Of a DNA stretch of 64,000 nt, positions 11,107-22,031 are shown in pieces (positions within the stretch are counted from its first letter, which is position 1; each line of letters begins with the position of its first letter). The DNA lies in assembly GCF_000143415.4 (NCBI RefSeq), contig NW_003314335.1, positions 153,424-217,423 of the forward strand, given 5' to 3'. The position numbers and the translations under genes were made by a program. This stretch comes from Selaginella moellendorffii. Lineage: Eukaryota > Streptophyta > Lycopodiopsida > Selaginellales > Selaginellaceae. Below the pieces are notes generated by a model that worked only from the letters and a program-made list of their open reading frames with translations, did not search any database and had not been told where the DNA came from.

Positions 11107-13305
11107 TTAGTTTAGCTCCAGCTTGCTTCTCAGATCCTTTCTCAGGATTTTTCCTGCCGGTGACTTGGGTATGGAGTCCACGAAGTAAACTTTGTGGATT
11201 TTCTTGTAGAAGACAACCTGTATGGCAGAAGTAAGTTCGCATTTAAAGAGAGAGCTGGCTGCGTGTCATGCTTCATTTAACGCCGCACTGCTGCGGTCAC
11301 TGCTGCGATGGGAATGAAGAGAAGAGAAGAGACTGGAAACTTGCCTGTTGTGATACGAACAGCTTGAGCTCCACTTCCGATACTTGAAAGCCATTTGCAA
11401 TCACCACGAATGCTACTGGCAGTTCTCCGGCGGTTTCATCCTTTTTCCTGCAAGAAAAAATTAGATTTTGAGTTGCTTGATTCGATGAAAGCTCCAGCAT
11501 TCCTGGAGGGAGAGTTATATGATTAGTTTCCGCTACTTACGGGATCACTGCAGCATCAGCAACGCACGGATGCGACGTGAGAATCGCTTCAACCTCAGCC
11601 GGTGCCACCTACAAAATACGAGCTTGTAAGAAAAATGAATACTTGCAAGTCAAAATACACCAAAAGTGGCAAAGAACCAACCTGGAAACCTTTGAATTTG
11701 ATGATCTCCTTGACACGATCCACCAGGAAAACCTCGTCATTGTCATCGATGTATCCGACATCTCCGGTGTGAAGCCAGCCCTCCTTGTCGATCGTCAGTG
11801 CAGTTGCCTCTGGATCATTCAGATAGCCTGCCAGTGAATCAAAAGTTAGAACACAAAAAAATCACAAAGAAAAAGAAGTTTTTCCACCTTTCATGATCTG
11901 GGCTCCTTTGATACAAATCTCTCCAGCTTGGTTGTGTGGAAGTGACACTCCAGTCTCGGGATCCACCACTTTGGCAGTGGCGTTTCTCACGATCGTTCCG
12001 CAAGATCCAGGCTTGACTGGAAAAACTTCTTTCGCGAATGCCAGATTCATGGCGATCACAGGCCCAGCTTCGGTCATCCCATACCCCTGGAAGAAAAAAG
12101 AAATTCCACGAATCAAAAACCCCATTCTAGGCAAATGCTGCAAAGCTCGAAAACTCTACCTGACCGAGTACCGCCAGAGGTAGCCGAGCCCGAAACGCGT
12201 CCTCGAGCTCCTTCCCCAGCGGCGCGGCGCCGGACAGCACCATCCGGACGCTGGAAAGATCATACTTGTCCACGATCGGGTTCTTGGCGATGGCGAGAAC
12301 GATGGGTGGCACGAACGGCGCGATGGTGACGCGGTGGCGCTGGATGAGCTCCAGGAGCTCCGCGATCTCGAACTTGGGCATGATGAGAATGGTGGCTCCG
12401 ACTCGCAGCGAGCACAGGAACACCGAATTCATGCAGTAGATGTGGAAGAGCGGCAGCACGCACAGCACGACGTCGTCGGGCGTCCAGTAGATGTTTGGAT
12501 TGGCGCCGTCCACCTGCTGGGCGATGCTGGTGACGAGCCCGCGGTGCGTGAGCATCACCCCTTTGGGCAATCCGGTGGTGCCGCTCGAGTAGGGGAGTGC
12601 CGCCACGTCGTCCGGCTGTACCACCTCGGGCTCGGGCTCCACCTCGGGCTCCACCTCGGGCTCCTCGAGCAGCGTGGAGAATGGAAGGACCAGCTTTCTC
12701 CTTGGCGAGTTCTCTCCATCTTGGCGAGAGTTTTCTCCATCTTGGGGCGGTGGTGGAGCATCGATCGTGAAGATCACCACGTCCGGATCGAGCTCCGCGA
12801 GCTTGGGGACGTAAGGCGAGAGCGTGATGACGATCCGGGCGTTGCAAGCGCGGGCCTGCTCGCACACCTCGCGGGCGGTGTAGAAGGGATTGGCGGTGGT
12901 GGCGACGGCGCCGCGGCGGAGGATGCCCAGGAAGGCGAGCACGAACTCGATGCAGTTGGGGAGGAGGAGCATGACGACGTCGCCGCGGCGGAGGCCGTGA
13001 CGCGCGGCGAGTGAAGCCGAGAGCCGCGCGGATTGTACGGCCACCTGGCCGTACGTGAGGGTGGCGCCCGACTTACCGTCGATGACGCACGGACGGGCCG
13101 AGAAGCGCGCCGCGCGCTCCAGGACGTAGTCGACCAGGGGGGTGTCGTGGGCGATGGCGATGTCGGGCAGCTTGGATCTGTAGAGGTACTCGCGGGTTTG
13201 CGATTCAGGGGAGGGATTGCACAAATGTGGCATTGTCTTGGCGGTGGTGGTGGCGCTTCGCTGTTGCTGCTGCTGCTGCTGCTGGGTCTCGATTGTGGGC
13301 GCCAT
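11107..13305 (-). CDS. 4CL: 4-coumarate:CoA ligase
   Basis: Six exons: 13305-12160, 12086-11888, 11827-11682, 11608-11541, 11447-11345, 11217-11107, giving 590 residues. It is an ANL-superfamily adenylate-forming enzyme that activates hydroxycinnamic acids to CoA thioesters in phenylpropanoid and lignin synthesis. Box I ([11 protein letters not shown]) lies near residue 240, box II (GEICIKG) in exon 2, then [21 protein letters not shown], and the C-terminal [11 protein letters not shown] with the catalytic lysine. The start MAPTIETQ fits plant 4CL N-termini; an in-frame ATG at 13395 would add 30 basic residues. Oddities: an eight-Gln run near the start (CAG repeat), a Glu/Pro/Val repeat near residue 215, and a GC donor (CAG|GCAAGT) for intron 5. 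The first exon is GC-rich, so its antisense frames are open but not genes. Confidence 0.93.
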
Positions 13306-13395
13306 TGGAGCGAGCTTCTCTTCTCCTCCTTTTTTGCTTCTCTTCTTGGATCGATCGATCAATTCGGCAATGGGAGTCGATAGAGCATCGCCCAC

Positions 13396-13718
13396 TAGCG
13401 AAGAACAAATGCTAGAACTTCTTTGTGTTCTCGATCACGATCTTGGAGAGCTTTCCCCCTGGCTTGGCTACAAAGAAAGAAGAAAAGAAGGGAAACAAAG
13501 AAAGAACCAAAACAAGCTCCTCCTTCTCCAAATTTCCAAAAGCGATTAGTGTGGCAGCGTCTTCCTCGGATCTCCCGATTGCACACACCTTCGTGCTTCG
13601 ATTCCAGCCGCACAAAAAGATGCTCCCACTGCCACCACCACCACCAAGCAATAGCAGCGCGCAGTAGCAGCAGTGTAAGATCAATCAAACCGCAAAGAAA
13701 AAGGATTTTAAGCTCCAC

Positions 13719-13749
<31 letters not shown>

Positions 13750-14713
13750 CAAGAACAAGGTGTGGAACTGTTTTAGGTTTTTGATGGGCGCTCGAGAAAG
13801 GTGGTCCCGAAATTTTCCATCCCCAGGACCACCTCTCCAATGGCTGCTACGCGCACGATTTCACCTACGACACCAGTTGCCGTGAAGCGGTATTTTGTGA
13901 CTTAAGAAGAATTACATCTTTTAAGTTTGGAGAATGGAATTACAGTTTGTGTTTTTCTTGAGACCAGTAGGTGAGGTTGGTGTGGAGAGAAAACAGTTTG
14001 GTGACGAAGGTTTTGAATGGTTGATTAAAAGAGTATCAATGTGGGGACATATAGCTTTCTTCTTTTCTTTTTCTTTTGCTTGACGCCCTTTCTTTTTCTC
14101 TAGTTTTGATGATTTCAACGCAAATGATGACAAGTTCAACAATAGGCTGAAGAGCTGAAGAAAAATTCTTCGTGGCAGCAGCAGGGGCAACAGGAGGGAG
14201 AGTTTGAACAAAGAGAAAAAGTCTTCGGGAGGCTACCAAACTCCGAACTCGTGTTCAGATGGTTTGATCTGTTTGGACTTTGAGTGTTTTGTTTTCTGCG
14301 GAATTTTCCTTCCGCGGACCGGGCATCTTGGCGTTGAAGTCAGTTGCTGCAAGTACGTAGAGATCATGTTCTTTCGCCATGCATAGCTCATGCACACACA
14401 CACAAATTTGGCTTTGGGCGAGGCAAAGATGGTGAATTTGCACACAGACAAGTGTTATAGTCGAGTGCGGGAGCAAGGTAAAGAAAGTGGGCGATTGCGA
14501 AAGTTGATGAACAAATTAAAAAAACGTACTTTGCAAATCAAAATAGCACACACACAAAAGAAAAAAACCACATGCTGTACAGTGAATCCATGGCGGTACC
14601 GTGCGGTCCTCACATCACAATCTAGAAACAACATCGTGTTTCATGTGGACGACGCGGGAAATCCTTACAAAATCCTGTGAATAAATTTTGGTAACCTCTG
14701 TCAACAGGCATAA
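13396..14713. other. 4CL upstream region; no gene seen
   Basis: About 1.3 kb upstream of 4CL. It contains a (GA)n run at 13719-13745, expected to lie in the 5' leader or proximal promoter, and a short CA repeat near 14391-14404. Small open frames exist but none is convincing. Confidence 0.5.
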
Positions 14714-15007
14714 ATGCCAAGCCACATCACATTTTCGATATTTGTTTGTTTTAATCTACAACCAGCTTTCACCACCTTTTCTTTGAATGGGTGTTCGCTT
14801 GTTGGATTTGCATCATGCGGGGCAACTCACTCCACTCTGGCCAAGTTGGAATTTGAGATCATCCCCACCACTCTGGCCAAGTTGGAATTTGAGATCATCC
14901 CCACCACTCTGGATGACGAAAACAAGCGCTACGTGTATCACGTAAGAACCCACTACGGGTTTCTATCAGACGTGGAGAAAGTTATGAAAGTGGCTGCAAA
15001 GAAATAA
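14714..15007 (+). CDS. Unrecognised small open frame with a 36-bp tandem repeat
   Basis: A 97-codon frame from an ATG at 14714. It carries a hydrophobic N-terminus and two copies of a 12-residue unit (TLAKLEFEIIPT), encoded by a near-perfect 36-bp tandem repeat starting at 14832. The C-terminal third (DDENKRYVYHVRTHYGFL) looks like folded protein. No family is recognised. It may be an exon remnant. Confidence 0.25.
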   Translation: MPSHITFSIFVCFNLQPAFTTFSLNGCSLVGFASCGATHSTLAKLEFEIIPTTLAKLEFEIIPTTLDDENKRYVYHVRTHYGFLSDVEKVMKVAAKK

Positions 15008-15338
15008 AGACCACAGAGATAAAACCTTGGACTTCTTCTCGCAACAAGTCAAGAAACCATGAAGATCTTCTGTGAAAACGCTTTGGGTTCCTAAGCAAGA
15101 AATCGATCAAGCTATAAACAAGATTATTTGGTCAGGGAAACCAGAAAGAAAAAAGATGAGCTCGCCTGCCTGGTACTTGCCGCACACGGGATTTCTCTGG
15201 CCTGGCCTCTCAGGTGAATACTCCGCGGGCAGGCTTCCTAAAACTGAAATAGTATTATTCTATAGCTGCAAACGCGTGAAAATAGCTCACCTCCTAGAGT
15301 AGTATACAAAACTGAGAATCGGATTTGCGTGTGCGTGC

Positions 15339-16754
15339 TCAGTCGACCCTGTAGAGGACCACTTCCTGCTGCTTGAAGTAGCGTCTGTCTTCTTCGTCCA
15401 CCAGAACGAGGTTGAGGAAGTACTTGACGCTGAACTTGTTGTTGATGTTTCGGTAAGTCGGGGTCAGCTCGTAGGGGCTCAGGAAGAGCCGAATGGGAAT
15501 GGATTCACCTGAGGAAAAGCATTGTTAGATCTGAAAGGAGAGGGGACCAAAAGACTTGAAGTTCTCACCGCGGACAGGCGCTCCATCCATGATTTCGAAC
15601 TTTGCAAGTGTTTCACTTTCGTTGTAAGCGTTGGCACCTGAGCCGGTCGACTCTCGCTTTCTAATCTCGATCTCCATATGCTTTATCTTGATGCGGACCA
15701 GAAGAAAGTAAATCTTCCCGACGATTACATCCTTTAAGTGGAATCTGGCACAGAAAAAGCACTCACGCTCAGTTGACACAAAGCATGTTTCCATGTATTC
15801 AAAACGCACTTGCTCTTATTGTACTCGAATTCGATATGCAAGCAATCCTCGATGCCGACCTCCATCTACAAAGAGAAAAAGCTTTTTTCAAAAGAAAACT
15901 ATCGATGTTTTCACCTTGATGCTGTTGTTCACGTCGGGGTGCGTTTGAAAGTTTCGAACCTGGAAAAACGAATTGTAAGAGCGATGAAAATGTTTCTCCA
16001 CAAGTATCAAGTTACCCAGAAATCCTTATATTCCACAATCTTAGGTACGTAGCTGCGAGTTATAGTCACCTTAAGAACATATCTAACAAAACAATCCATT
16101 ACAAAAAATATCCAAGCCGTGAATTTCTACCTGAGCCTCACGTTGACACCATTGTACGAGTCATATTGCATTTCCACTGACGAAAACTCGAAAGGATAGA
16201 TTTTCCTCTCGTGAATCACACCCGGAACATCGAGCTCCCTCACTGTAGAACACGAAACGGAAGTATCAGATGACAATCTAGAGCAAAAAACAAACTCACA
16301 CACCCAAGGAAGTGAAGTCGTAGAAATTCCCTCGGTCGAAGTAAAACTCTGGCAATCCACATACCAAAATCAGCGAAACAAGAGAAACGCAAAAACTAAC
16401 GCACCTATTTGGCCAAGAAGCTCAATTTTCACTCCTTGATGCTCGATCTTCCGGCCGGGAAGGGGATCGATACGCACCTAAACAGAAAAAAATATTACTA
16501 AAAATTGGGAAACAAGGATGATCCAACCGACCTCGCCAGTAACACTCTCCTGGCCCTGGAAAAGAGGCACCATCCCCATCTGGCCATTCTCCTTCTTGAT
16601 GCTCGCCTGGAAAGACGAAAGATTGCTAAGCTAACCCCGCTAGGTCAAGAACGAGCAAAGGCACAGTCCAGACCTGCTTGCGCGACTCCATGTCGGAGAG
16701 ATCGATCGAGATGACACACGGCTGACCAAAGGCTCCCGCGAAGAGGCTCTGCAT
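15339..16754 (-). CDS. VPS26: Vacuolar protein sorting-associated protein 26 (retromer subunit)
   Basis: Ten short exons: 16754-16674, 16606-16532, 16477-16405, 16348-16304, 16242-16131, 16082-16016, 15959-15915, 15865-15810, 15744-15569, 15508-15339, giving 299 residues, the usual VPS26 length. It is an arrestin-fold subunit of the retromer core (VPS35-VPS29-VPS26), which recycles sorting receptors from endosomes. Diagnostic stretches include RELDVPGVIHERK, YPFEFSSVEMQYDSYNGV, HLKDVIVGKIYFLLVRIKI, ESTGSGANAY and the C-terminal YFKQQEVVLYRVD. All splice sites are GT-AG. This is the intact left-hand copy; a truncated, decayed copy lies at 19423-20590. Confidence 0.95.
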
Positions 16755-16973
16755 TGCTGCCGCCCTCTCGTGCCCTTGCTCTTTCGCGCTCTAGCTCACA
16801 GAAATAGAGAATATTCGAAGCATCTAGGGCTAATGTGCCTTTATCATGTACGTCCATGCCAGATCAGAACATTAAGGTTTGTCTTTCCCGGAAGAAGTAC
16901 AGAGTTTCACTCTTTGATATATCTCGTCTCCGCCACCTCTGCGTGGAACGAATTTTCAATATACGTTGTTATA

Positions 16974-18139
16974 TCACTTCCAAGATCGTGCCATTATAGC
17001 TAGACACTGTTGACAGTAGAAGATGACCTCATCAGACACTAGACACTGTTGACAGTAGAAGATGATGTCATCAAGTGGTTCATCGTCTGCAAACCCAGCA
17101 CAATCCATATGGTACCATCCAACCTTACACTGCAAAAACCAAAGAATTAGTTCTAGCGATTATAATGAAAACTTACCTCAGCATTGTCACAGAGAATCAT
17201 TTTTCTCCCATCATCTCTCCCCTAGCAGTTGCAATAAAGCTTGTCATCGATCTCAGGGTTCACTGGCAACCTGTCAACAATGATCCTGTTCCTCTGGTAC
17301 TCTTTGAAGAGGAGATCCATAATGTGCTTTTGGAGTTCATAAAGATCCCACTCCACGAGAAAGTCATGATTCGGCTCAACATTTGCAGACAACCAGCTTA
17401 ACGGGAACTTCAAATGGAATTTGTCCCTATTATCCTTGGAGCACACCTTTGGACTAAAATCAATGTCTTTGCGCCTTTTCCCAGCTTCTTTCCAGAAGCA
17501 GCTAAGTTTGACGTGTAGAGCATCCAAAGTTCTTTTCGACTTGATTTTAATCCCGATTGCTAGACGGCACCCAACCTGTTCCCATCCCTTAACTTCTGTT
17601 TTGAGTGTTTTCACATCCTCATTTTTGTACGCGACTTCAATGACACACCTTGGAAACTCTTCATTGTCAATACTTGAGAAGGAAGCATCTGGTTCTTTGT
17701 AACATCCATTTGCTAACTTAAAAGTGGTGTTGCCCTTAGTGCGAACTAATTTGTGGAACCTTGGCACATCCTTTTCTGGAAAGTGAGTTGCAAAGAAGTT
17801 AGTTGCTTGTTCCACCACTTCAACAACAAACCACGAAGTTGTCACTTCATGCACTTCAGAAGGGTCACCGAAGAGATAAATTGTCCCAAACTCTCCTCCC
17901 TCAAGCTCGTAAAAGAATCCCAATCTCCAACAAGTCTCCATTGAAAGAGACCAGATCTCCCAGGTGTCACTAGACACATGACAAAGGGCCCATTGCCAAT
18001 CCCTGACGCACTTACTTGTAAGTACCTTGCAACTGCGTGCTTGAATCCTTCATTCAATCGCTTCAATTCCTGTTGTGCCTCCATCTTTTTGTTGTCTTCG
18101 AACTTGAAAAGCTGGACAATCCTAAGCTTTTCCTTCAAA
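16974..18139 (-). pseudogene. Nuclease-like/PHD-finger protein, copy 1 (broken)
   Basis: The minus strand encodes an N-terminal helical segment (KFEDNKKMEAQQELKRLNEG), a central domain and a C-terminal PHD finger. The central part has EPDASF followed 16 residues later by VIEVAYKNE, resembling a Uma2-like PD-(D/E)XK nuclease fold. The PHD finger runs YCNC, then CD, then GWYHMDC and FYCQQC, split by an intron after GCTGAG. Three lesions are visible against copy 2: a deletion of about 10 bp near 17975 that shifts the frame, loss of the start ATG, and CAG to TAG at about 17222 just before the PHD finger. The last PHD cysteines are duplicated by a 39-bp tandem repeat near 17010-17060. The open middle part (about 240 codons, 17222-17977) would lack the PHD. 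Nuclease assignment is inference. Confidence 0.6.
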
Positions 18140-18185
18140 CCCTAATGTGTTTTAATATACGATATTAAAATAATTTCAACGTGGG

Positions 18186-19416
18186 TCAACGGAGAAAAAC
18201 AAACAGGAGGATCAGCCTACTCTTTTCGAATCTAATGCTTCGCAAAGCCCCTGATTTCTCTCCATCTTTTGGTCCCGGAAATGGTGGAGGTACACTTTCC
18301 CGATCAAGCGCCTGGAAGGCTGTGCAACAAGAACGAAAATCACATCAATCGCTCACGAATGTATAAACAAAGCAAGAACGAACTTGCCTGTGCTGGAGAG
18401 CACCGCACCGCTATCAAAACTTGCCGTCCAGAAGAAAAACCCACGCATCTCTTTGCTCTTGAGAAACTCCACCTTCTTCTCGATCGATGCCTGGTTATCG
18501 AATCCCACCCACAAATCCCCAGCAAACGCGTACGCGCTGCTCGTCTCGCCATCGTCTACCACTGTCGCGTTCTTCGACCGGATGAACTCCTGGATCTCGC
18601 TGTAGAACAAGACCCCCGTCTCGGCACTTCCACCCGGCATAGCCGGCCCGGGCCCCCGCGCAGCAGCACCGACGCCGTGATCCAGCGACGAGTTTGCCAG
18701 CAGCCACGATCGCCCAACGCGGCCAAGCCCATCACCGCCTTGTGAGGAGGAAGCCCGCCATCCAGCCACGATTGGATGCCATAGCTGGAGCTTAGATTTG
18801 ACGAGAGATCTGTGAGAGCCGAGTGCTCGCCGGTGAGAGGTGGCTCCCAGGCCGTGGTAGTCGTAGCACATGATGTTCGCCCAGTCGAGTGTTCTAGCCA
18901 TGGTTTGTACTGGGTACTCGTAGCGCATGCCCGGAATCGAAGGGTCCATGGCCATGGTGCTGTAGTACACCGCTGCAGTGAGTAGCAATCGGTTGCGATA
19001 CGTCGACTGTGCCTCGAAGACGATTTCTTTGGCGGAGCTCGGAGAAGAGCGAAGCTATGTTGGTCATATCGGCTGGCGAGTGAGGGAATTCCAAGTCCAC
19101 GTCGATGCCATCAAACCTGGAAAGTGATCACACAAAGCTAGATCTATTCTTCCAAGAACTCCGGAAGATAGTGTTAACTTACCCGTAACTTCATAATGCT
19201 ACTCCGCACGAATTCGCCCCTGCTGGAGCCATCTGCGAGAAGAACGTCGTGTTGGCCCCGGCGCCACCTATCGAGAGGAGGGTCTTGACCAGGCTCGTAC
19301 ACTCTCGCGCGATATCGATGTTCTCCACCGGGATTTCCACCCGGAAAGTTGTGCTGTTGACACTCGCGAACGCGAAGCAGAGGTGTGTGTACACGTCTGT
19401 GCTGAGATCCGATGCT
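18186..19416 (-). pseudogene. GH18 chitinase-like pseudogene, truncated at its 5' end
   Basis: Homologous to the intact gene at 22032-23544 through all of exons 2 and 3 and the 3' part of exon 1. Small deletions relative to that copy (for example 2 bp near 18855 and 1 bp near 18716) shift the frame. The active-site motif reads DGIDVDLE instead of DGIDVDWE. The signal peptide and Pro/Ala linker are missing: the sequence stops matching GH18 at 19416 and runs into VPS26 sequence from 19423. Confidence 0.85.
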
Positions 19417-19422
19417 CTTGAC

Positions 19423-20590
19423 GACTTGAAGTTCTCACCACGGACAGGCGCTCCATCCATGATTTCGAACTTTGCAAGTGTTTCGCTTTTGTTGTAAGCG
19501 TTGGCACCTGAGCCGGTCGACTCGCACTTTCTAATCTCCATCTCCATATGCTTTATCTTGATGCGGACCAGAAGAAAGTAAATCTTCCCGACGATTACAT
19601 CCTTTAAGTGGAATCTGGCACAGAAAAAGCACTCACGCTCAGTTGACACAAAGCATGTCTCCACGTATTCGAAACGCACTTGCTCTTACAGTATTCGAAT
19701 TCGATATGCAAGCAATCCTCGATGCCGACCTCCATCTACAAAGAAAAAAAGCTTTTTTAAAAAGAAAACTATCGATGTTTTCACCTTGATACTGTTGTTA
19801 ACGTCGGGGTGCACTAGAAGTTTTCGAACCTGGTAAAAACAAAGCGTAAGAGCGATGAATGTTTCTCCACAAGTATCTCATTACCCAGTATTCCACAATC
19901 TTAGGTACGTAGCTGCGAGTTATAGTCACCTTAAGAACATATCTGGCAAAACAATCCATTACAAAAAATATCCAAGCCGTGAATTTCTACCTGAGCCTCA
20001 CGTTGACACCATTGTTACGAATCATATTGCATTTCCACTGACGAAAACTCAAAAGGATAGATTTTCCTCTCGTGAATCCCGGAACATCGAGCTCCCTCAC
20101 TGTTAAACACGAAACGGAAGTATCAGATGACAATCTAGAGCAAAAAACAAATTCACACACCCAAGGAAGTGAAGTCGTAGAAATTCCCTCGGTCGAAGTA
20201 AAACTCTGGCAATCCACAAACCAAAATCAGCGAAACAAGAGAAACGCAAAAACTAACGCACCTATTTGGCCAAGAAGCTCAATTTTCACTCCTTGATGCT
20301 CGATCTTCCGGCCAGGAAGAGGATCGATACGCACCTAAACAGAAAAAAAAATTACTAAAAATTGGGAAACAAGGATGATCCAACCGACCTCGCCAGTAAC
20401 ACTCTCCTGGCCCTGGAAAAGAGGCACCATCCCCATCTGGCCATTCTCCTTCTTGATGCTCGCCTGGGAAAGACGAAAGATTGCTAAGCTAACCCCGCTA
20501 GGTCAAGAACGAGCAAAGGCACAGTCCAGACCTGCTTGCGCGACTCCATGTCGGATCGAGATGACACACGGCTGACCAAATGCTCCCGCG
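19423..20590 (-). pseudogene. VPS26 pseudogene, lacking its last exon and start codon
   Basis: Collinear with exons 1-9 of the intact VPS26. Exon 10 is absent because the duplication breakpoint fell just past exon 9. Exon 1 has lost the initiator ATG and carries an 8-bp deletion. Exon 5 carries a 4-bp deletion and a 1-bp insertion, and exon 6 a 9-bp deletion. Exon 9 remains open and continues in frame across the junction into the GH18 remnant (19191-19679), giving a chimeric open frame, but the flanks are too damaged for a working protein. Confidence 0.88.
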
Positions 20591-20732
20591 AATTGCTGCC
20601 GCCCAGAAATAGAGAATATTCGAAGCATCTAAGGCTAAGGTGTCTTTATAGGTTTGTCTTTCTAGGAAGAAGTATAGAGTTTCACTCTTTGATCATATCT
20701 CGTCTCTTTTCAGTGTATTTTTATGCTTTGTA

Positions 20733-21890
20733 TCACTTCCACACTATAGCTAGACACTGTTGACAATAGAAGATGACGTCATCAAGTGGTTCATCGTCTG
20801 CAAACCCAGCACAATCCAAATGGTACCATCCAACCTTACACTGCAAAAACCAAAGAATTAGTTCTAGCGATTATAATGAAAACTTACCTCGGCATTGTCA
20901 CAGTGAATCATTTTTCTCCCATCATCTCTCCCCTGGCAGCTACAATAAAGCTTGTCATCGATCTCAGGGTTCACTGGCAATCCATCAACAATGATCTTGT
21001 TCCCCTGGTACTCTCTGAAGAGGGCAGTCATAATGTGCTTTTGGAGTTCGTAGAGATCCCACTCCACGAGAAAGTCATGCTTCGGCTCAACATTTGCAGA
21101 CAACCAGCTTAACGGGAACTTCAAATGGAATTTGTCCCTGTTATCCTTGGAGCACACCTTTGGACTAAAATCAATGTCTTTGCGCCTTTTCCCAGCTTCT
21201 TTCCAGAAGCAGCTGAGTTTAACATATAAAGCATTTGAGGTTTTTTTTTACTCGATTTTAATCCTAATCGCCTGATGGCACCCAGTTTATTCCCATCCTT
21301 TAACTTCTTCTTTGAGCATTTCCACATCCTCATTTTTGTATGCGACCTCAATAACACACCTTAAATACTCTGCATAGTCAATACTCGAAAAGAAAGCATT
21401 TGGTTCTTTGTGAGATTCATTTGCTAGCTTGAAAGTGGTGCTGCCTGCAACAAATACCAATTCACGGAACCTTGGCACATCCTTTGCTGGAAAGTGAGTC
21501 GCAAAGAAGTAGCTGCTTGTTCCGACACTTCTAGAACAAACCACGAAGCTGTTGCCTCATGCAAACTGGAAGGGTCACCAAAGAGATAAACTGTCCCAAA
21601 CTCTCCTCTGTCGAGCTCATAAAAGAATCCCAATCTCCAACAAGTCTCCAACAAGTCTCCATTGAAAGAGACCAGATCTCCCAAGAGTCGTAGGACACAG
21701 TCTCTGCGACAACAAAAGGCCCATGGCCAACCCCTGACACACTTACTTGTAGGTACCTTGCAACTGCATGTTTGAATCCTTCATTCAGTTGCTTCAATTC
21801 CTGTTTTGCTTCCATTTTCTTGTTGTCTTCGAACTTGAAGCCACTGAGAAGTTGGATAATTTTCTTTTCTTCTACCTCTGAGCTTTTCAT
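20733..21890 (-). pseudogene. Nuclease-like/PHD-finger protein, copy 2 (frameshifted)
   Basis: Second copy of the gene at 16974-18139. The N-terminus is better preserved (ATG at 21890, MKSSEVEEKKI) and the PHD finger is intact: YCSCQGRDDGRKMIHCDNAE, intron, then GWYHMDC and FYCQQC, with the glutamine codon that copy 1 has lost. An 11-bp tandem duplication near 21650 and further indels around 21240-21520 break the central domain. Both copies are thus broken at different places, so the ancestral gene was intact when duplicated. Confidence 0.75.
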
Positions 21891-22031
21891 CTTTTCTAGT
21901 GCACACACCACCGCGCAAGAACTCTTGAAACCCTAATGTGCCACCTTAACCCTAATCTCTGATGACGTGTCGCTACTAATGTGGCGTGTATACGTGTACG
22001 AATTAATATTGAGAATATCAACGCCATTCCG

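Larger units (their letters stand above)
15553..19416 (-). repeat. Tandem segmental duplication, unit 1 (3,864 bp)
   Basis: Spans VPS26 exons 1-9, nuclease-like/PHD copy 1 and the GH18 pseudogene. It is collinear with unit 2 at 19423-23311. Breakpoints fall in VPS26 intron 9 on the left and GH18 exon 1 on the right. Confidence 0.88.

Noticed and set aside
12135..13014. Long open frames antisense to 4CL exon 1 (up to about 226 codons).
   Set aside because: They mirror the GC-rich codon pattern of the real exon, have no recognisable domain and no splice logic.
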